A stretch of 64,000 bases of DNA, from NCBI RefSeq assembly GCF_015553625.1, contig NZ_JADNGY010000003.1:62001-126000 (forward strand). Reading direction: 5' to 3'. This DNA is from Streptococcus australis. GTDB taxonomy: Bacteria > Bacillota > Bacilli > Lactobacillales > Streptococcaceae. Both the position numbers and the translations under genes were made by a program. The notes under the pieces were generated by a model, which was not told the origin of the DNA, did not search any database, and saw nothing but the letters and a program-made list of their open reading frames with translations. The number at the start of each line of letters is the position of its first letter. The first letter of the stretch is position 1. Below are positions 19,306 to 30,209 of this stretch, one piece after another.

Positions 19306-20262
19306 ATGTCAGAAAAAAACAATATGAAGCTCTTCGCACTCAACTCCAATCAAGAAATTGCACAAAAAATTTCGGAAGTTGCTGGCATCCCACTCGGAAA
19401 GCTTTCTTCACGTCAATTCTCAGATGGTGAAATCCAAATTAATATCGAAGAAAGTGTGCGTGGATATGATATTTACATCATCCAATCTACTAGCTTCCCA
19501 GTGAACAATCACTTAATGGAATTGTTAATCATGGTAGATGCTTGCCAACGAGCAAGTGCCCATACCGTAAACGTGGTCCTTCCATACTTTGGGTATGCTC
19601 GTCAAGACCGCACTGCTGCTCCTCGCGAACCAATTACAGCAAAATTAGTTGCCAACATGCTTGTCAAGGCAGGGGTAGACCGTGTTGTAACCCTCGATCT
19701 TCATGCGGTTCAAGTACAAGGCTTCTTCGATATCCCAGTAGACAACTTGTTCACGATTCCTCTATTTGCTGATCACTATATCAAACAAGGTTTAACCGGT
19801 TCAGATGTAGTGGTTGTCAGCCCTAAAAATTCTGGAGTGAAACGCGCACGCAATCTTGCAGAATATCTAGATGCCCCAATTGCTATCATCGACTACGCCC
19901 AAGACGACTCTAGCCGTGACGAGGGCTACATCATCGGGGATGTTAAAGGTAAAAAAGCAATCCTGATCGATGATATTTTGAATACAGGAAAAACCTTCTC
20001 TGAGGCTGCAAAAATTGTTCAACGCGACGGCGCTACTGAGATTTATGCCGTTTCTAGTCACGGACTTTTCGTTAAGGGAGCTGCAGAATTACTAGACCAA
20101 GCACCGATTAAAGAAATTTTGGTTACAGACTCTGTAGCAACCAAAGAGCAAAAACCCCAAAATGTAAAATACATTACTGCAAGCGAATTGATTGGAGATG
20201 CCCTTGTACGTATCCAAGAGCGTAAACCAGTTAGTCCACTCTTTGCATACCACAAGAAATAA
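19306..20262 (+). CDS. prs: Ribose-phosphate pyrophosphokinase
   Basis: Makes PRPP from ribose-5-P and ATP for purine, pyrimidine, His, Trp and NAD synthesis. The 318-aa class I enzyme shows [34 protein letters not shown] (ATP site), [18 protein letters not shown] and the PRPP loop [12 protein letters not shown]. The start at 19306 follows TGAGGAT; TAAAAT at 19263-19268 is a likely -10. Ten bases separate it from the cysteine desulfurase gene. Confidence 0.96.
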   Translation: MSEKNNMKLFALNSNQEIAQKISEVAGIPLGKLSSRQFSDGEIQINIEESVRGYDIYIIQSTSFPVNNHLMELLIMVDACQRASAHTVNVVLPYFGYARQDRTAAPREPITAKLVANMLVKAGVDRVVTLDLHAVQVQGFFDIPVDNLFTIPLFADHYIKQGLTGSDVVVVSPKNSGVKRARNLAEYLDAPIAIIDYAQDDSSRDEGYIIGDVKGKKAILIDDILNTGKTFSEAAKIVQRDGATEIYAVSSHGLFVKGAAELLDQAPIKEILVTDSVATKEQKPQNVKYITASELIGDALVRIQERKPVSPLFAYHKK

Positions 20263-20271
20263 GGTGATGTC

Positions 20272-21399
20272 GTGATTTATTTTGACAATGCGGCAACCAC
20301 TCCCCTAAGCCCAGGAGTAATCAAGGTGATGACAGAAACGATGGAGACCAGTTTCGGAAATCCCTCTAGCCTCCACTCCCATGGTCGTCAAGCGAAAAAG
20401 ATTCTTAGAGATGCTAGGGAATGCGTTGCAACTTGTTTAAAGACCTCTAGTCAACAGATTATCTTCACTTCTGGCGGGACCGAAAGTAATAACACTGTTA
20501 TAAAGGGCTACTGTCTCAAACATAGACAGCAAGGGAAGCATATTATTACCACGGCTATTGAGCACCATGCCGTTCTTGAACCGATTGAGTACTTGGTCCA
20601 AGAATATGGATTTGAAGTAACCATCATTCAACCAGTAGATCAAAAAATTCGACCTGAAGATATTCGAGCTGCACTTCGTCCCGATACAATTTTAGTATCC
20701 ACCATGTATGCCAACAACGAAACGGGTGATCTCTTGCCTATCAAGGCAATTTCTGACCTTTTAAAAGACCATCCTGCTGCTTTTCATGTTGATGCTGTTC
20801 AAGCCGTTGGTAAACTTGCTGTAGCCCCTGAAGAGCTAGGAGTTGATTTTCTAACCGCATCGGCCCATAAATTTCACGGGCCTAAGGGAGTTGGTCTTCT
20901 CTATGCTAAAAAGCCTGACTTCTTCAATCTCTTACACGGGGGTGACCAAGAAGACAAACGTCGAGCTAGCACAGAGAACTTGATTTCAATTGCTGGAATG
21001 GCTCAAGCCCTCAAAGAAGCAACTGATCAGTTAGACGCAAATTATCAGTATATTCAGAGCTTATCTGAACGTATCCTAACTGGCCTAGAGGATCTAGATT
21101 TTTATCTGAATTGCACAGACTCCAAACTTCCTCATGTCTTAAATATCGGCTTTCCAGGTATCAGCAATGATATCCTACTGCTTCGTTTAGACATGGCAGG
21201 AATTTCAGTCTCAACCGGCTCTGCTTGTACAGCAGGAACTGTTCAACCAAGCCACGTTCTTGCGGCTTATTATGGCGAAGATTCTCATCGATTGAAGGAA
21301 TCTATTCGCATTAGTTTATCCGAATTCAATACGACCGCTGAGGTCGATACTTTTATAACAACCATTCACAAAATTTTAGGAGAATTACATGGCATTTGA
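20272..21399 (+). CDS. Cysteine desulfurase (NifS/IscS family)
   Basis: PLP enzyme (375 aa) that takes sulfur from cysteine, probably for tRNA thiolation or Fe-S assembly. The PLP lysine lies in SAHKFHGPKG (residue 200), and the catalytic cysteine in STGSACTAGTVQPSH (residue 319). The start codon is GTG with AAGGTGAT upstream. It belongs to the prs-DUF1831-DUF4649 operon rather than to sufCDSUB, so a ThiI- or MnmA-linked role is more likely than general Fe-S assembly; that is inference. Confidence 0.9.
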   Translation: MIYFDNAATTPLSPGVIKVMTETMETSFGNPSSLHSHGRQAKKILRDARECVATCLKTSSQQIIFTSGGTESNNTVIKGYCLKHRQQGKHIITTAIEHHAVLEPIEYLVQEYGFEVTIIQPVDQKIRPEDIRAALRPDTILVSTMYANNETGDLLPIKAISDLLKDHPAAFHVDAVQAVGKLAVAPEELGVDFLTASAHKFHGPKGVGLLYAKKPDFFNLLHGGDQEDKRRASTENLISIAGMAQALKEATDQLDANYQYIQSLSERILTGLEDLDFYLNCTDSKLPHVLNIGFPGISNDILLLRLDMAGISVSTGSACTAGTVQPSHVLAAYYGEDSHRLKESIRISLSEFNTTAEVDTFITTIHKILGELHGI

Positions 21400-21736
21400 A
21401 ACATCTGTCTCATTACCAAACTGCGATTACACATACGCAATCCATCCAAATATTAAAAAATATACCCTACGCGACAATACCTTTGCACAAACAAAGGTTG
21501 GGAACTACGAATTAAATCGTTTATTAGAAGCTGTTCCAAACAGCGGGGATGGCTTTAAGCTAAAAATTATCATCAATAAGGATTTAACAGGATTTAAAAT
21601 TAACATTACTGATAAGTCAGGTCTTCGTTTGGTGAATATTTTTAAAAATCCAGAAAACAAAATCATCCAACAAAAATTCTACTTCCTTATGGATAGTCTA
21701 GTTGAACGGGAAATCTTTGAAAGGATTGAAAAGTAA
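21389..21736 (+). CDS. DUF1831 family protein
   Basis: A 115-aa soluble protein starting inside the last codons of the cysteine desulfurase gene, with GGAG upstream. I recognise the DUF1831 pattern (YTLRDNTFAQTKVGNYELNRLLE and KPENKIIQQKFYFLMDSL-like ends). Function unknown; in lactic bacteria it accompanies a NifS-like gene, so an accessory role there is plausible. Confidence 0.75.
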   Translation: MAFETSVSLPNCDYTYAIHPNIKKYTLRDNTFAQTKVGNYELNRLLEAVPNSGDGFKLKIIINKDLTGFKINITDKSGLRLVNIFKNPENKIIQQKFYFLMDSLVEREIFERIEK

Positions 21737-21972
21737 TGACCAATGGTCTCATAGTCCTCACTTATTTGGATGCATACAAAAAGGAACGTCAGATCAGCTA
21801 CGATAATTTGGATCACTGTTTATTAGCTTTTTCAGGCTGTGTGACCCTTCCAGATTCCTATCAGGTTGTTTCCGTATCCTACAAGGGACAAACATTACCT
21901 TTTACTGGAAAGATAGGCGACTTCTATCGCTATCTGATTCAGTTTGATCAGAGTTTAAGAAATTCCAACTAA
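21736..21972 (+). CDS. DUF4649 family small protein
   Basis: A 78-aa soluble protein overlapping the preceding stop by one base (TAATG) and closed by a terminator. I recall this size and sequence type as DUF4649 in the same streptococcal operon. No catalytic motif is visible. Confidence 0.65.
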   Translation: MTNGLIVLTYLDAYKKERQISYDNLDHCLLAFSGCVTLPDSYQVVSVSYKGQTLPFTGKIGDFYRYLIQFDQSLRNSN

Positions 21973-21977
21973 GAAAG

Positions 21978-22002
21978 AAAAGCACCTTTTTGGTGTTTTT
22001 TT
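21978..22002 (+). terminator. Terminator of the prs operon
   Basis: Short stem AGCACC/GGTGTT with seven T, before the rex promoter region. Confidence 0.7.
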
Positions 22003-22065
22003 AGTAGAAGATAGTTGCTTTATTCACAAACTTTTTATACAATAGATTTGAAAGGTTGTGATATT

Positions 22066-22710
22066 GTGAAACAAGATAAGACTAATCCAATTCCTCGTGC
22101 TACTGCCAAACGACTCTCCCTCTACTACCGCATTTTTAAACGCTTTAATGCAGAGAAAATCGAGAGAGCCAATTCAAAACAGATTGCTGAAGCCATCGGG
22201 ATTGACTCCGCAACTGTTCGTCGCGACTTCTCCTACTTCGGAGAGCTAGGACGACGTGGTTTTGGTTATGATGTCAAAAAGTTAATGAACTTTTTCGCAG
22301 ATCTCTTAAATGATAACTCCATCACCAATGTTGCTATCGTTGGTATTGGGAATATGGGAAGTGCCCTTCTTCACTATCGCTTCCATGAGCGAAACAAGAT
22401 GAAGATTGTCATGGCATTTGATACCGATGATCATGAGTTAGTCGGTACTAAAAGTAAAGATGGTATTCCGATTTACGGCATCTCAACGCTGAAAGAAAAA
22501 CTAGAGGGACAAGAGATCCAAACAGCCATTTTAACCGTTCCAAGTGTAAAATCTCAAGAAGTTGCAGATGTACTGGTTGAAGCTGGTATCAAGGGAATTC
22601 TTAGCTTTTCCCCAGTACACTTAACAGTTCCAAAAGATGTGGTTGTCCAATATGTCGATCTAACCAGTGAACTGCAAACCCTTCTCTACTTTATGCGCAA
22701 AAATACTTAA
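22066..22710 (+). CDS. rex: Redox-sensing repressor Rex
   Basis: NADH-responsive repressor of fermentation genes such as ldh, adh and pfl. The 214-aa protein has an N-terminal winged helix ([38 protein letters not shown]) and a Rossmann domain ([17 protein letters not shown]). The GTG at 22066 is preferred, with AAAGGTTGTGAT upstream; a longer frame would need a TTG inside the promoter. A TATACA -10 lies near 22036. The half-site TTCACAAA at about 22023 might support autoregulation. Confidence 0.94.
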   Translation: MKQDKTNPIPRATAKRLSLYYRIFKRFNAEKIERANSKQIAEAIGIDSATVRRDFSYFGELGRRGFGYDVKKLMNFFADLLNDNSITNVAIVGIGNMGSALLHYRFHERNKMKIVMAFDTDDHELVGTKSKDGIPIYGISTLKEKLEGQEIQTAILTVPSVKSQEVADVLVEAGIKGILSFSPVHLTVPKDVVVQYVDLTSELQTLLYFMRKNT

Positions 22711-22715
22711 TAAAT

Positions 22716-22890
22716 GAGGCTGGGACAAAAGTCCTAGCCTCTCAATTGTCTTTGGATTGTCGAGCAAGACGCAGTGCTTGAGTGGGCTCTACTACGCTGA
22801 GTTCATCAGCTTTTATAGCCCTACTCAACTGTGCGGTGGTTGGACGACGAAATCGAATTCTAACGAATGACCGATTTCTATCCCACTCTC
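22716..22890 (-). repeat. 175-bp intergenic repeat, copy D
   Basis: Lies between the convergent 3' ends of rex (five bases) and radC (seven bases). It is the most diverged of the five close copies, with changes such as GGGATAG for GGGACAG in one end and CTGAGTTC in the hairpin loop. Confidence 0.9.
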
Positions 22891-22897
22891 TTTCTGT

Positions 22898-23581
22898 CTA
22901 TACCAATAAGTCTGTCTCCTCTCGGTAGCTATAATAATCATCAGTTGAGACAATCAGATGGTCAAGAAAAACAATTCCAAGACAATTACAGGCTTCAATC
23001 ATTTGTTGGGTGACACCATCATCATTCTTACTCGGATGAATGATTCCAGATGGATGGTTGTGAACAAGGATTAAAGACGTCGCCATATGCTTGATGGCAT
23101 AATGCAAGATCTCTCGAGGTTCTGCAATGCTACGATTGACTGTTCCGATAAAAATCACTTGCTGATGGATAATTTGGTTCTGGGTATTCAGATACAAGGC
23201 CAGTAAATGCTCTTGTTTCTCATGGCCGATCTTTTGCTGCATCATCTTTGCAAGCTTCTGACTACTCATAATTTGTTCTGTTTCAATCACTTGGGAAGTC
23301 TGGATTCGTTTCCCAAGTTCAATAGCAGCTAACAGCTCAATTGCCTTTACTTTCCCAATCCCTGGAACTTCCTGTAGCTCCTGAAAGCTCATACTAGCCA
23401 ATTCCTTTAAGCTCTTTAGTGAGCCTAAGAGCTCCTGTGCGATCTCGTAGACTGTTTTATTTTTGTTCCCCGTCCGTAATAAGATGGACAGCAATTCTTG
23501 ATTACTGAGCTTATCAGGGCCTTCTGTAAGCAAGCGTTCTCTAGGTAAAAGACTAGCTTCTTGAAATACAATATGATACAT
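22898..23581 (-). CDS. radC: RadC family protein (JAB1/MPN domain)
   Basis: A 227-aa protein with an N-terminal helix-hairpin-helix part ([24 protein letters not shown]) and a C-terminal MPN metalloprotease-like domain with HNHPSG and the distal acidic residues (KNDDGVTQ). Despite its name a repair role is doubtful; in S. pneumoniae radC belongs to the late competence regulon. The start at 23581 is fixed by GAGGAGG seven bases upstream. That ribosome site lies in the 3' arm of a terminator-like hairpin. Confidence 0.93.
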   Translation of the reverse strand: MYHIVFQEASLLPRERLLTEGPDKLSNQELLSILLRTGNKNKTVYEIAQELLGSLKSLKELASMSFQELQEVPGIGKVKAIELLAAIELGKRIQTSQVIETEQIMSSQKLAKMMQQKIGHEKQEHLLALYLNTQNQIIHQQVIFIGTVNRSIAEPREILHYAIKHMATSLILVHNHPSGIIHPSKNDDGVTQQMIEACNCLGIVFLDHLIVSTDDYYSYREETDLLV

Positions 23582-23583
23582 AA

Positions 23584-23619
23584 AAAACCTCCTCAATTAA
23601 TAATTCGCAATTGAGGAGG
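23584..23619 (-). terminator. Terminator-like hairpin containing the radC ribosome site
   Basis: Minus strand: CCTCCTCAATT - 10 bases - AATTGAGGAGG followed by TTTTTT and then ATG. The 11-bp arms are perfect. It should stop read-through from the upstream gene and, if transcribed, hide the Shine-Dalgarno. The loop (23602-23609) reads TGCGAATT, close to the SigX cin-box TNCGAATA. Confidence 0.7.
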
Positions 23620-23643
23620 AAAATGGATGAGTCTGTATAAAAT

Positions 23644-23922
23644 TTATATAGGACAAACTACTTCTCTTAGGTTTTCAAGGATTCGAGTTTCTTCATTTGA
23701 GAAGTTAATTCTATAGCCTTCTTGCACTTGTTCCAAGGTCCTTAGGAATTGACGAATTTCGTATCGAATTAAGTGTTCTTGATCATCAGGAAGGTTTTCA
23801 ATGGTTTTAAAGACCTGTTCAACTTCGTAGATTCCCTTGGTAATGAGTCCCGTTTTTGGAAAATCATTGACCAGTAAGCCGTAGAAATTTCTTAGCAGAG
23901 TATAGATATCTTCTGTAGGCAT
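23644..23922 (-). CDS. Small protein of unknown function
   Basis: A 92-aa acidic, helical, soluble protein (EDIYTLLRNFYGLLVNDFP..., ENLPDDQEHLIRYEIRQFLRTLEQ). A GGAGG-type site precedes the ATG at 23922 and TATAAT lies about 40 bases upstream, so the gene looks expressed. I do not recognise the family. It is followed by the hairpin that separates it from radC. Confidence 0.65.
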   Translation of the reverse strand: MPTEDIYTLLRNFYGLLVNDFPKTGLITKGIYEVEQVFKTIENLPDDQEHLIRYEIRQFLRTLEQVQEGYRINFSNEETRILENLREVVCPI

Positions 23923-24041
23923 TCGGTTCCTCCAAGCTTCTTTCTATCACTCTTCTATTATAAAATAGAAAGCATGCAAAAATATGTCAGTCAGGTAACA
24001 TTTTATGACTATCCTCTTACAAATTGGCAGAAAATTAACAG

Positions 24042-24070
24042 AAAAAAAGAGGTCAAGGACCTCTTTTTTT
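24042..24070. terminator. Bidirectional terminator after srtA
   Basis: A 29-bp palindrome with arms of seven A plus GAGGTC, a three-base loop, then GACCTC plus seven T. It works equally well on both strands. Confidence 0.92.
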
Positions 24071-24075
24071 GTTGA

Positions 24076-24822
24076 TTATAATTGCATTTGATTATAAGAT
24101 TTTGTGAAAGCTTCTAGGATATCTTTTGGTGCTTTTGAGTAATCTACTGAAGTTTCCAAAGTACCTTTTACAATCGTACGATAAGTTGCTGCGGCATCCT
24201 CACAGGTCACCAAGGTAATTTCATTTACCCCTTCTCGATCTGCAATGACATCGACCCGATCTGGCGTTACTGTCTCAACAGAATTGATGACATAGGTATA
24301 GACCTTTTCCTTATCAGTGATATAGATTTTCATTCCAGCTTTGGCATGTTCTAATGGGGAAAAGAGCATTTCATTTGCCCCAGTCAAACCAAAGACATGG
24401 TGACTAGCTAAGGAGTAATTCCTTTGCCCCATAACCTGGTCCTCTTTCATGGTACCTGCTCCATAATAAAGCCCCACATTATCTAAGCCTTTAAAAATCG
24501 GAAGGTTCATCTTCAATTCTGGAATTGCAATTCCTCCAATAACAGGTAACTTTTGTGCCTGCCATTGGGCATTGATGACAGATTCTGTAGACAGCGATTT
24601 GACTTCTTTAAAATCAAAGCTAGTCTTAGCCTCTTTATTCTTATCGATGGTCTTTTTCGATACCTTGTTGACCTGGTACTGATTGGTATGCCAAACCATG
24701 ATCATGTTCCGAATCGGAGCATTAAAAATCAGAGCGATAGACAAAAGGATCAGCAAGGTAGCAAAGATATTAATCAAGCGATTGCGTAAGCTTGTTTTCT
24801 TCTTTTTTCTTCTTGAAGCCAT
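24076..24822 (-). CDS. srtA: Class A sortase
   Basis: Housekeeping transpeptidase anchoring LPXTG proteins to peptidoglycan. The 248-aa protein has an N-terminal basic stretch and a single membrane anchor (about residues 15-40), with the catalytic triad His141 or His142 (SLASHHVFG), Cys207 (TLVTCED) and Arg215 (TYRTIVKG). It starts eight bases after gyrA ends, the usual gyrA-srtA linkage in streptococci. Confidence 0.95.
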   Translation of the reverse strand: MASRRKKKKTSLRNRLINIFATLLILLSIALIFNAPIRNMIMVWHTNQYQVNKVSKKTIDKNKEAKTSFDFKEVKSLSTESVINAQWQAQKLPVIGGIAIPELKMNLPIFKGLDNVGLYYGAGTMKEDQVMGQRNYSLASHHVFGLTGANEMLFSPLEHAKAGMKIYITDKEKVYTYVINSVETVTPDRVDVIADREGVNEITLVTCEDAAATYRTIVKGTLETSVDYSKAPKDILEAFTKSYNQMQL

Positions 24823-24830
24823 TGTTCACC

Positions 24831-27287
24831 CTACCCTTCACTTTCAGTTTCTGACTCATCTTTTTCGTCAGCTTGAACCGTTGTAAAGGTTACGATTTGG
24901 GCATCTTGATCCAGACGCATGACTTTCACACCCATAGTCGAACGTCCAGTTTGAGAAATATTCGCGACGCTTGTACGAATCATGACGCCTGTATTGGTGA
25001 TAATCATCAAATCCTCATCTCCTTTGACAGTCATGAGACCGGCAAGAGGACCATTTTTCTCAGCCACATTCGCAGTTTTAATCCCTTTACCACCACGTCC
25101 TTTGGTTGGATACTCATCAGCACGCGTGCGTTTACCATATCCCTTTTCAGTGATAATCAATACTTCATCTTGATCTGTAATCACGCTTGCACCGACCACT
25201 TGATCCCCCGGACGAAGGTTGACACCTCGGACACCAGTTGCTGAACGTCCCATATTCCGAACAACAGACTCTTTGAAACGAACAGAATACCCAAATTTAG
25301 TCCCAATGATAACGTCAGCATTCCCATCAGTAAGGAAGACGTTGATTAGCTCATCCTCATCTTTGAGGTTAAGAGCTTTCAAGCCATTTTGACGGATGTT
25401 GGCAAACTCGGCCACACTGGTCCGTTTAACTAGTCCAGAACGCGTTGTAAAGAAGAGATAGGAGTCTTCACTACGATCCTGAGCGACGTTAATAATTGTC
25501 TGGATGGATTCTCCATCATCTAACTTCAGCAAGTTAACAATCGGAAGTCCTTTGGCTGTACGGCCGTATTCAGGGATTTCATAGCCTTTGAGACGATATA
25601 CCCGTCCCTTATTGGTAAAGAAGAGCAAACGATCATGGGTGCTAGTAGAAACCAATTCACGGACAAAGTCATCATCCTTGACCCCTGTACCTTGAACACC
25701 ACGCCCCCCACGTTTCTGAGCGGTAAATTCAGCTTGATCCAAGCGTTTAATATAGCCTTTGTTGGACAGGGTAATCAAAACGTCTGTTTCTTCAATTAAG
25801 TCCTCATCTTCAAGAGAAAGAACTTCTCCGACCATCAACTCAGTACGACGAGCATCGCCGAATTTACGTTTAACTTCATCCAATTCTTCCTTGATGATCG
25901 TAGCTACACGCTCAGGCTTAGCTAAAATGTCTGCAAGATCAGCAATCAAAGCAATGAGGTCATCGTATTCGCTTTGGATCTTGTCGCGTTCCAAACCAGT
26001 CAAACGACGAAGACGCATATCCAAGATAGCTTGGCTTTGACGCTCAGAAAGCTTAAACTTACTCATCAATTCAGCTTGAGCTTCTGCATCTGTCTGGCTA
26101 TTCCGGATGATTTTAATCACTTCATCGATGTGATCAAGAGCGATTAAGAGTCCTTCCAAGATATGGGCACGAGCTTCCGCCTTCTCTTTATCAAAGATGG
26201 TCCGACGAGTCACTACTTCTTTTTGGTGCTCAATATATGATCCTAAAATCTCACGAAGGGAGAGAATTTTAGGGACACCATTTTGGATGGCCAACATGTT
26301 GAAACCAAAGTTGGTTTGCATTTGGGTCATCTTGAAGAGATTGTTTAAGATGACATTAGCTGAAGCATCGCGACGGACTTCAATGACGAAACGAACCCCT
26401 TCACGGTTTGATTCATCCCGAACAGCAGTAATGCCATCAATCCGTTTCTCTTGGACCAAACGTACAATATGTTCATGCACTTTGGTCTTGTTGACCATAT
26501 AAGGAAATTCTGTCACAACAATGCGTTCACGACCAGTCTTGGTCTCTTCAATTTCCGTGCGAGAACGCAAAACAATCGAGCCCTTTCCTGTTTCATAGGC
26601 CTTATGAATACCTGATTTGCCCATGACCAAGGCTCCAGTTGGAAAGTCAGGTCCAGGGAGCACTTCCATCAACTCACGCGTTGTCACATCAGGATTGTCC
26701 ATCATTAACTTGACAGCATCAATAGACTCACCGAGGTTGTGCGGTGGGATATTTGTCGCCATCCCTACCGCAATCCCTGTCGCCCCATTGACTAACAAGT
26801 TAGGGAAGCGAGCTGGAAGGACGTTTGGTTCCCGTTCGCTGGCATCATAGTTATCTGTGAAATCAACTGTATTCTTGTTGATATCTCGAAGCATTTCAAG
26901 AGCAATCTTGCTCATACGAGCTTCCGTATACCGTTGGGCAGCGGCGCCATCACCGTCCATGGAACCAAAGTTTCCATGACCGTCTACAAGCATGTAGCGA
27001 TAACTCCACCATTGCGCCATACGAACCATAGCTTCATAGATTGATGAGTCTCCGTGTGGGTGATATTTACCCATAACATCCCCTGTAATACGGGCAGATT
27101 TCTTATGAGGTTTATCTGGCGTAACCCCAAGTTCATTCATTCCGTATAAGATCCGACGATGAACTGGCTTCAAACCATCTCGTACGTCAGGAAGAGCCCG
27201 AGACACGATAACACTCATAGCGTAATCGATAAAACTGGTCTTCATTTCCGATGTTAAATTAACATCAACTAAGTTATTATCCTGCAT
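24831..27287 (-). CDS. gyrA: DNA gyrase subunit A
   Basis: Breakage-reunion subunit of the type II topoisomerase that introduces negative supercoils. At 818 aa it has the usual length. The catalytic tyrosine is Tyr120 ([11 protein letters not shown]), the GyrA box QKRGGRG needed for wrapping is present, and six C-terminal beta-pinwheel blades follow. The quinolone-resistance region reads [12 protein letters not shown] with Ser81 and Glu85, the susceptible state. TATAAT at 27324-27329 is the likely -10. Confidence 0.98.
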   Translation of the reverse strand: MQDNNLVDVNLTSEMKTSFIDYAMSVIVSRALPDVRDGLKPVHRRILYGMNELGVTPDKPHKKSARITGDVMGKYHPHGDSSIYEAMVRMAQWWSYRYMLVDGHGNFGSMDGDGAAAQRYTEARMSKIALEMLRDINKNTVDFTDNYDASEREPNVLPARFPNLLVNGATGIAVGMATNIPPHNLGESIDAVKLMMDNPDVTTRELMEVLPGPDFPTGALVMGKSGIHKAYETGKGSIVLRSRTEIEETKTGRERIVVTEFPYMVNKTKVHEHIVRLVQEKRIDGITAVRDESNREGVRFVIEVRRDASANVILNNLFKMTQMQTNFGFNMLAIQNGVPKILSLREILGSYIEHQKEVVTRRTIFDKEKAEARAHILEGLLIALDHIDEVIKIIRNSQTDAEAQAELMSKFKLSERQSQAILDMRLRRLTGLERDKIQSEYDDLIALIADLADILAKPERVATIIKEELDEVKRKFGDARRTELMVGEVLSLEDEDLIEETDVLITLSNKGYIKRLDQAEFTAQKRGGRGVQGTGVKDDDFVRELVSTSTHDRLLFFTNKGRVYRLKGYEIPEYGRTAKGLPIVNLLKLDDGESIQTIINVAQDRSEDSYLFFTTRSGLVKRTSVAEFANIRQNGLKALNLKDEDELINVFLTDGNADVIIGTKFGYSVRFKESVVRNMGRSATGVRGVNLRPGDQVVGASVITDQDEVLIITEKGYGKRTRADEYPTKGRGGKGIKTANVAEKNGPLAGLMTVKGDEDLMIITNTGVMIRTSVANISQTGRSTMGVKVMRLDQDAQIVTFTTVQADEKDESETESEG

Positions 27288-27365
27288 TAAAACAATGCCT
27301 CTCTTTAATTAATTCACCATACTATTATAACACATTTAGTACTTTTTTTCTCCTTCGGAACACAA

Positions 27366-27383
27366 ATGTAAAAACGTTTACAT
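27366..27383. promoter_or_regulatory. Palindrome upstream of ldh, possible cre-like operator
   Basis: ATGTAAA-AACG-TTTACAT, a perfect 7-bp inverted repeat about 25 bases upstream of the ldh -35. It resembles a CcpA cre site (TGTAAACGTTTACA) with two extra central bases. Confidence 0.45.
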
Positions 27384-27405
27384 CGTCCAAATTAAACGTA
27401 AAACC

Positions 27406-27434
27406 GTGACAAAGAATAGTAAAAGTGGTAGAAT
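27406..27434 (+). promoter_or_regulatory. Promoter of ldh
   Basis: GTGACA - 17 bases - TAGAAT, with TGG just before the -10. The leader is about 40 bases with an AGAAGGAG ribosome site. Confidence 0.75.
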
Positions 27435-27464
27435 AAATGCGAATGGGGAAACCCAAAAAAATAG

Positions 27465-28469
<1,005 letters not shown>

Positions 28470-28480
28470 GCAAATAATCA

Positions 28481-28510
28481 AACACCATGTCTAGGACATG
28501 GTGTTTTTTT
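28481..28510 (+). terminator. Terminator of ldh
   Basis: Perfect stem ACACCATGTC/GACATGGTGT with a TAG loop and seven T. Confidence 0.93.
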
Positions 28511-28579
28511 ATCTTATGAACATTAAAAAGGAGACCCGAAGGCCTACTCCTACTTTTTAAAATGCTTCTTGCCTAGAAA

Positions 28580-28605
28580 CAAAAAAGAGAGCCTCTCAGC
28601 TCTCC
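28580..28605 (-). terminator. Terminator of tRNA-Arg
   Basis: Stem GAGAGC/GCTCTC followed by six T on the minus strand. Confidence 0.75.
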
Positions 28606-28613
28606 TATCGTCA

Positions 28614-28685
28614 TCCACCCTGAGAGAATCGAACTCCCATCTCAAGAACCGGAATCTTACGTGATATCCATTACACTAAGGGTGG
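28614..28685 (-). tRNA. tRNA-Arg (anticodon CCG)
   Basis: Acceptor CCACCCT/AGGGTGG pairs perfectly. The anticodon loop TTCCGGT gives CCG, reading CGG, and the T arm contains GGGAGTTCGATTCTC. CCA is not encoded. It is a single-gene unit with its own terminator. Confidence 0.93.
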
Positions 28686-28725
28686 CAACTATGATAGTAT
28701 ATCAAAAAATCGATCATTTTACAAG

Positions 28726-28755
28726 TAAAAAAAGCTTGCCTAAGCAAGCTTTTTA
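28726..28755 (-). terminator. Terminator of rpsA
   Basis: Stem AAGCTTGC/GCAAGCTT with a TTAG-type loop and seven T on the minus strand. Confidence 0.9.
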
Positions 28756-28761
28756 GTATGA

Positions 28762-29961
28762 TTACAATTCAATGTCACCAAACAAGTCAGCCATTGAGAA
28801 TCCAGTTTGAGTTTCTGGAAGTTCAAAGTCACGTTTTTCTTGTTTTGGACGACGTGGACGTTGTTGACGTTTTTCTTGTTTTTCGCCTTCTTCTTGAGCT
28901 GGACGTTCTTCAAGTGCTTTGATAGAAAGTGATACACGTTCATCAGCAGCATTTACTTCAAGAACTTTAACAGTTACTTCTTGTCCAACTTTAAGAACAT
29001 CTTTTGGATTTTCAACACGTTTGTGTGAAATTTGTGAGATATGAACAAGTCCATCGATACCTGGCAACACTTCAACGAATGCACCAAAGTCAGTCAAACG
29101 TTTAACTGTACCTTCGATTACATCACCAGCTGCCAATTTTTGTTCAACGCCATCCCATGGTCCAGGTGTTGTAGCTTTCAATGAAAGTGATACACGACCT
29201 TCTTCTTCGTTCAAGTCAAGAACTTTCACTTCGATTTCTTCACCAACAGTTACAACTGATTTAGGTGAAACGTTGCGTTCGTGTGACAATTCAGTCAAGT
29301 GAACCAATCCATCAACACCACCAAGATCGATGAAAGCACCGAAGCTAGTGATACGAGCAACTTTACCAGTTACAACATCACCAACGTTCAATTTACCAAA
29401 TACTTCAGCGCGTGCTGCAGCTGATGCAGCTTCAACAACTTCACGACGAGAAAGGATGAAGCGGTTTTCTTTTGCGTCAACTTCTTTGATTTTAGCATCA
29501 AATTCTTGACCTACGAAACGTTCAGTGTTACGTACAAAACGAGTATCAAGCATTGAAGCTGGAATAAATCCACGAAGTCCTTCAAATTCTACTGAAAGTC
29601 CGCCCTTAACAGCGCGAGTTCCTTTAACAGTAACAACTTCTTCTTCACGTCCGACCAATTTGTCCCATGCTTTGCGAGCTTCCAAACGTTTTTTAGATAC
29701 AAGGTAAGTTACTGTATCAGTATCTTTACCAACTACTTGACGAAGAACAAGCAATTCAAGTGTTTCACCTGGTTTAACCAAGTCATTGATGTCAGCATCA
29801 CGATCGTTTGTCAATTCGCGAAGAGTCAAGACACCTTCGACACCAGTTCCAGAGATTGCAACGTTAGCTTGTGTAGCGTCAACTGTCAAAACTTCAGCAG
29901 TAACAACATCACCTGGCTCAACTTGGCTAACACTGTTTAGCAAATCTTCAAATTCATTCAT
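28762..29961 (-). CDS. rpsA: 30S ribosomal protein S1 (four S1 domains)
   Basis: RNA-binding protein of 399 aa with four S1 motifs starting at about residues 16, 103, 192 and 277; the last two carry the clear GxVxxxxxFGAFVxL(P)GxxGLVHxSxxS pattern. The C-terminus is a low-complexity basic and acidic tail rich in E, Q, K and R. It is the Firmicutes short form, so its role in translation initiation may be weaker than in E. coli. GGAGG lies before the ATG, and codon bias is strong. Confidence 0.94.
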   Translation of the reverse strand: MNEFEDLLNSVSQVEPGDVVTAEVLTVDATQANVAISGTGVEGVLTLRELTNDRDADINDLVKPGETLELLVLRQVVGKDTDTVTYLVSKKRLEARKAWDKLVGREEEVVTVKGTRAVKGGLSVEFEGLRGFIPASMLDTRFVRNTERFVGQEFDAKIKEVDAKENRFILSRREVVEAASAAARAEVFGKLNVGDVVTGKVARITSFGAFIDLGGVDGLVHLTELSHERNVSPKSVVTVGEEIEVKVLDLNEEEGRVSLSLKATTPGPWDGVEQKLAAGDVIEGTVKRLTDFGAFVEVLPGIDGLVHISQISHKRVENPKDVLKVGQEVTVKVLEVNAADERVSLSIKALEERPAQEEGEKQEKRQQRPRRPKQEKRDFELPETQTGFSMADLFGDIEL

Positions 29962-29980
29962 CTAAAAAATCCTCCAACAA

Positions 29981-29999
29981 TCAAGTTTTCTAAACTTGA
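29981..29999 (-). promoter_or_regulatory. Hairpin in the rpsA leader
   Basis: Perfect stem TCAAGTTT/AAACTTGA with a three-base loop, 9 bases upstream of the rpsA Shine-Dalgarno. It has no T-tract, so it could be an autoregulatory S1 site or a processing signal. Confidence 0.4.
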
Positions 30000-30128
30000 C
30001 ATACTTATAATTATTTTTCCTAAGCAAGCACTCGCAACGAAATCAAAATGATCTACAACGACTTCTTCATATAAAGAAATAAAATACCTGAGTAGATATT
30101 TTACCACCTTATCTGATATTACCTAGAA

Positions 30129-30200
30129 CTGGGGTAGCTGGATTCGAACCAACGCATGAGGGAGTCAAAGTCCCTTGCCTTACCGCTTGGCTATACCCCA
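30129..30200 (-). tRNA. tRNA-Gln (anticodon TTG)
   Basis: Acceptor TGGGGTA/TACCCCA, anticodon loop CTTTGAC (TTG), T arm with GGTTCGAATCC. No encoded CCA. It lies nine bases downstream of tRNA-Tyr in the same transcript. Confidence 0.95.
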
Positions 30201-30209
30201 AACATAGAA

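Noticed and set aside
22015-22065. Longer N-terminus for Rex from an upstream TTG
   Set aside because: The extension would cross the promoter region, and the GTG at 22066 has a good ribosome site and matches the expected Rex N-terminus.
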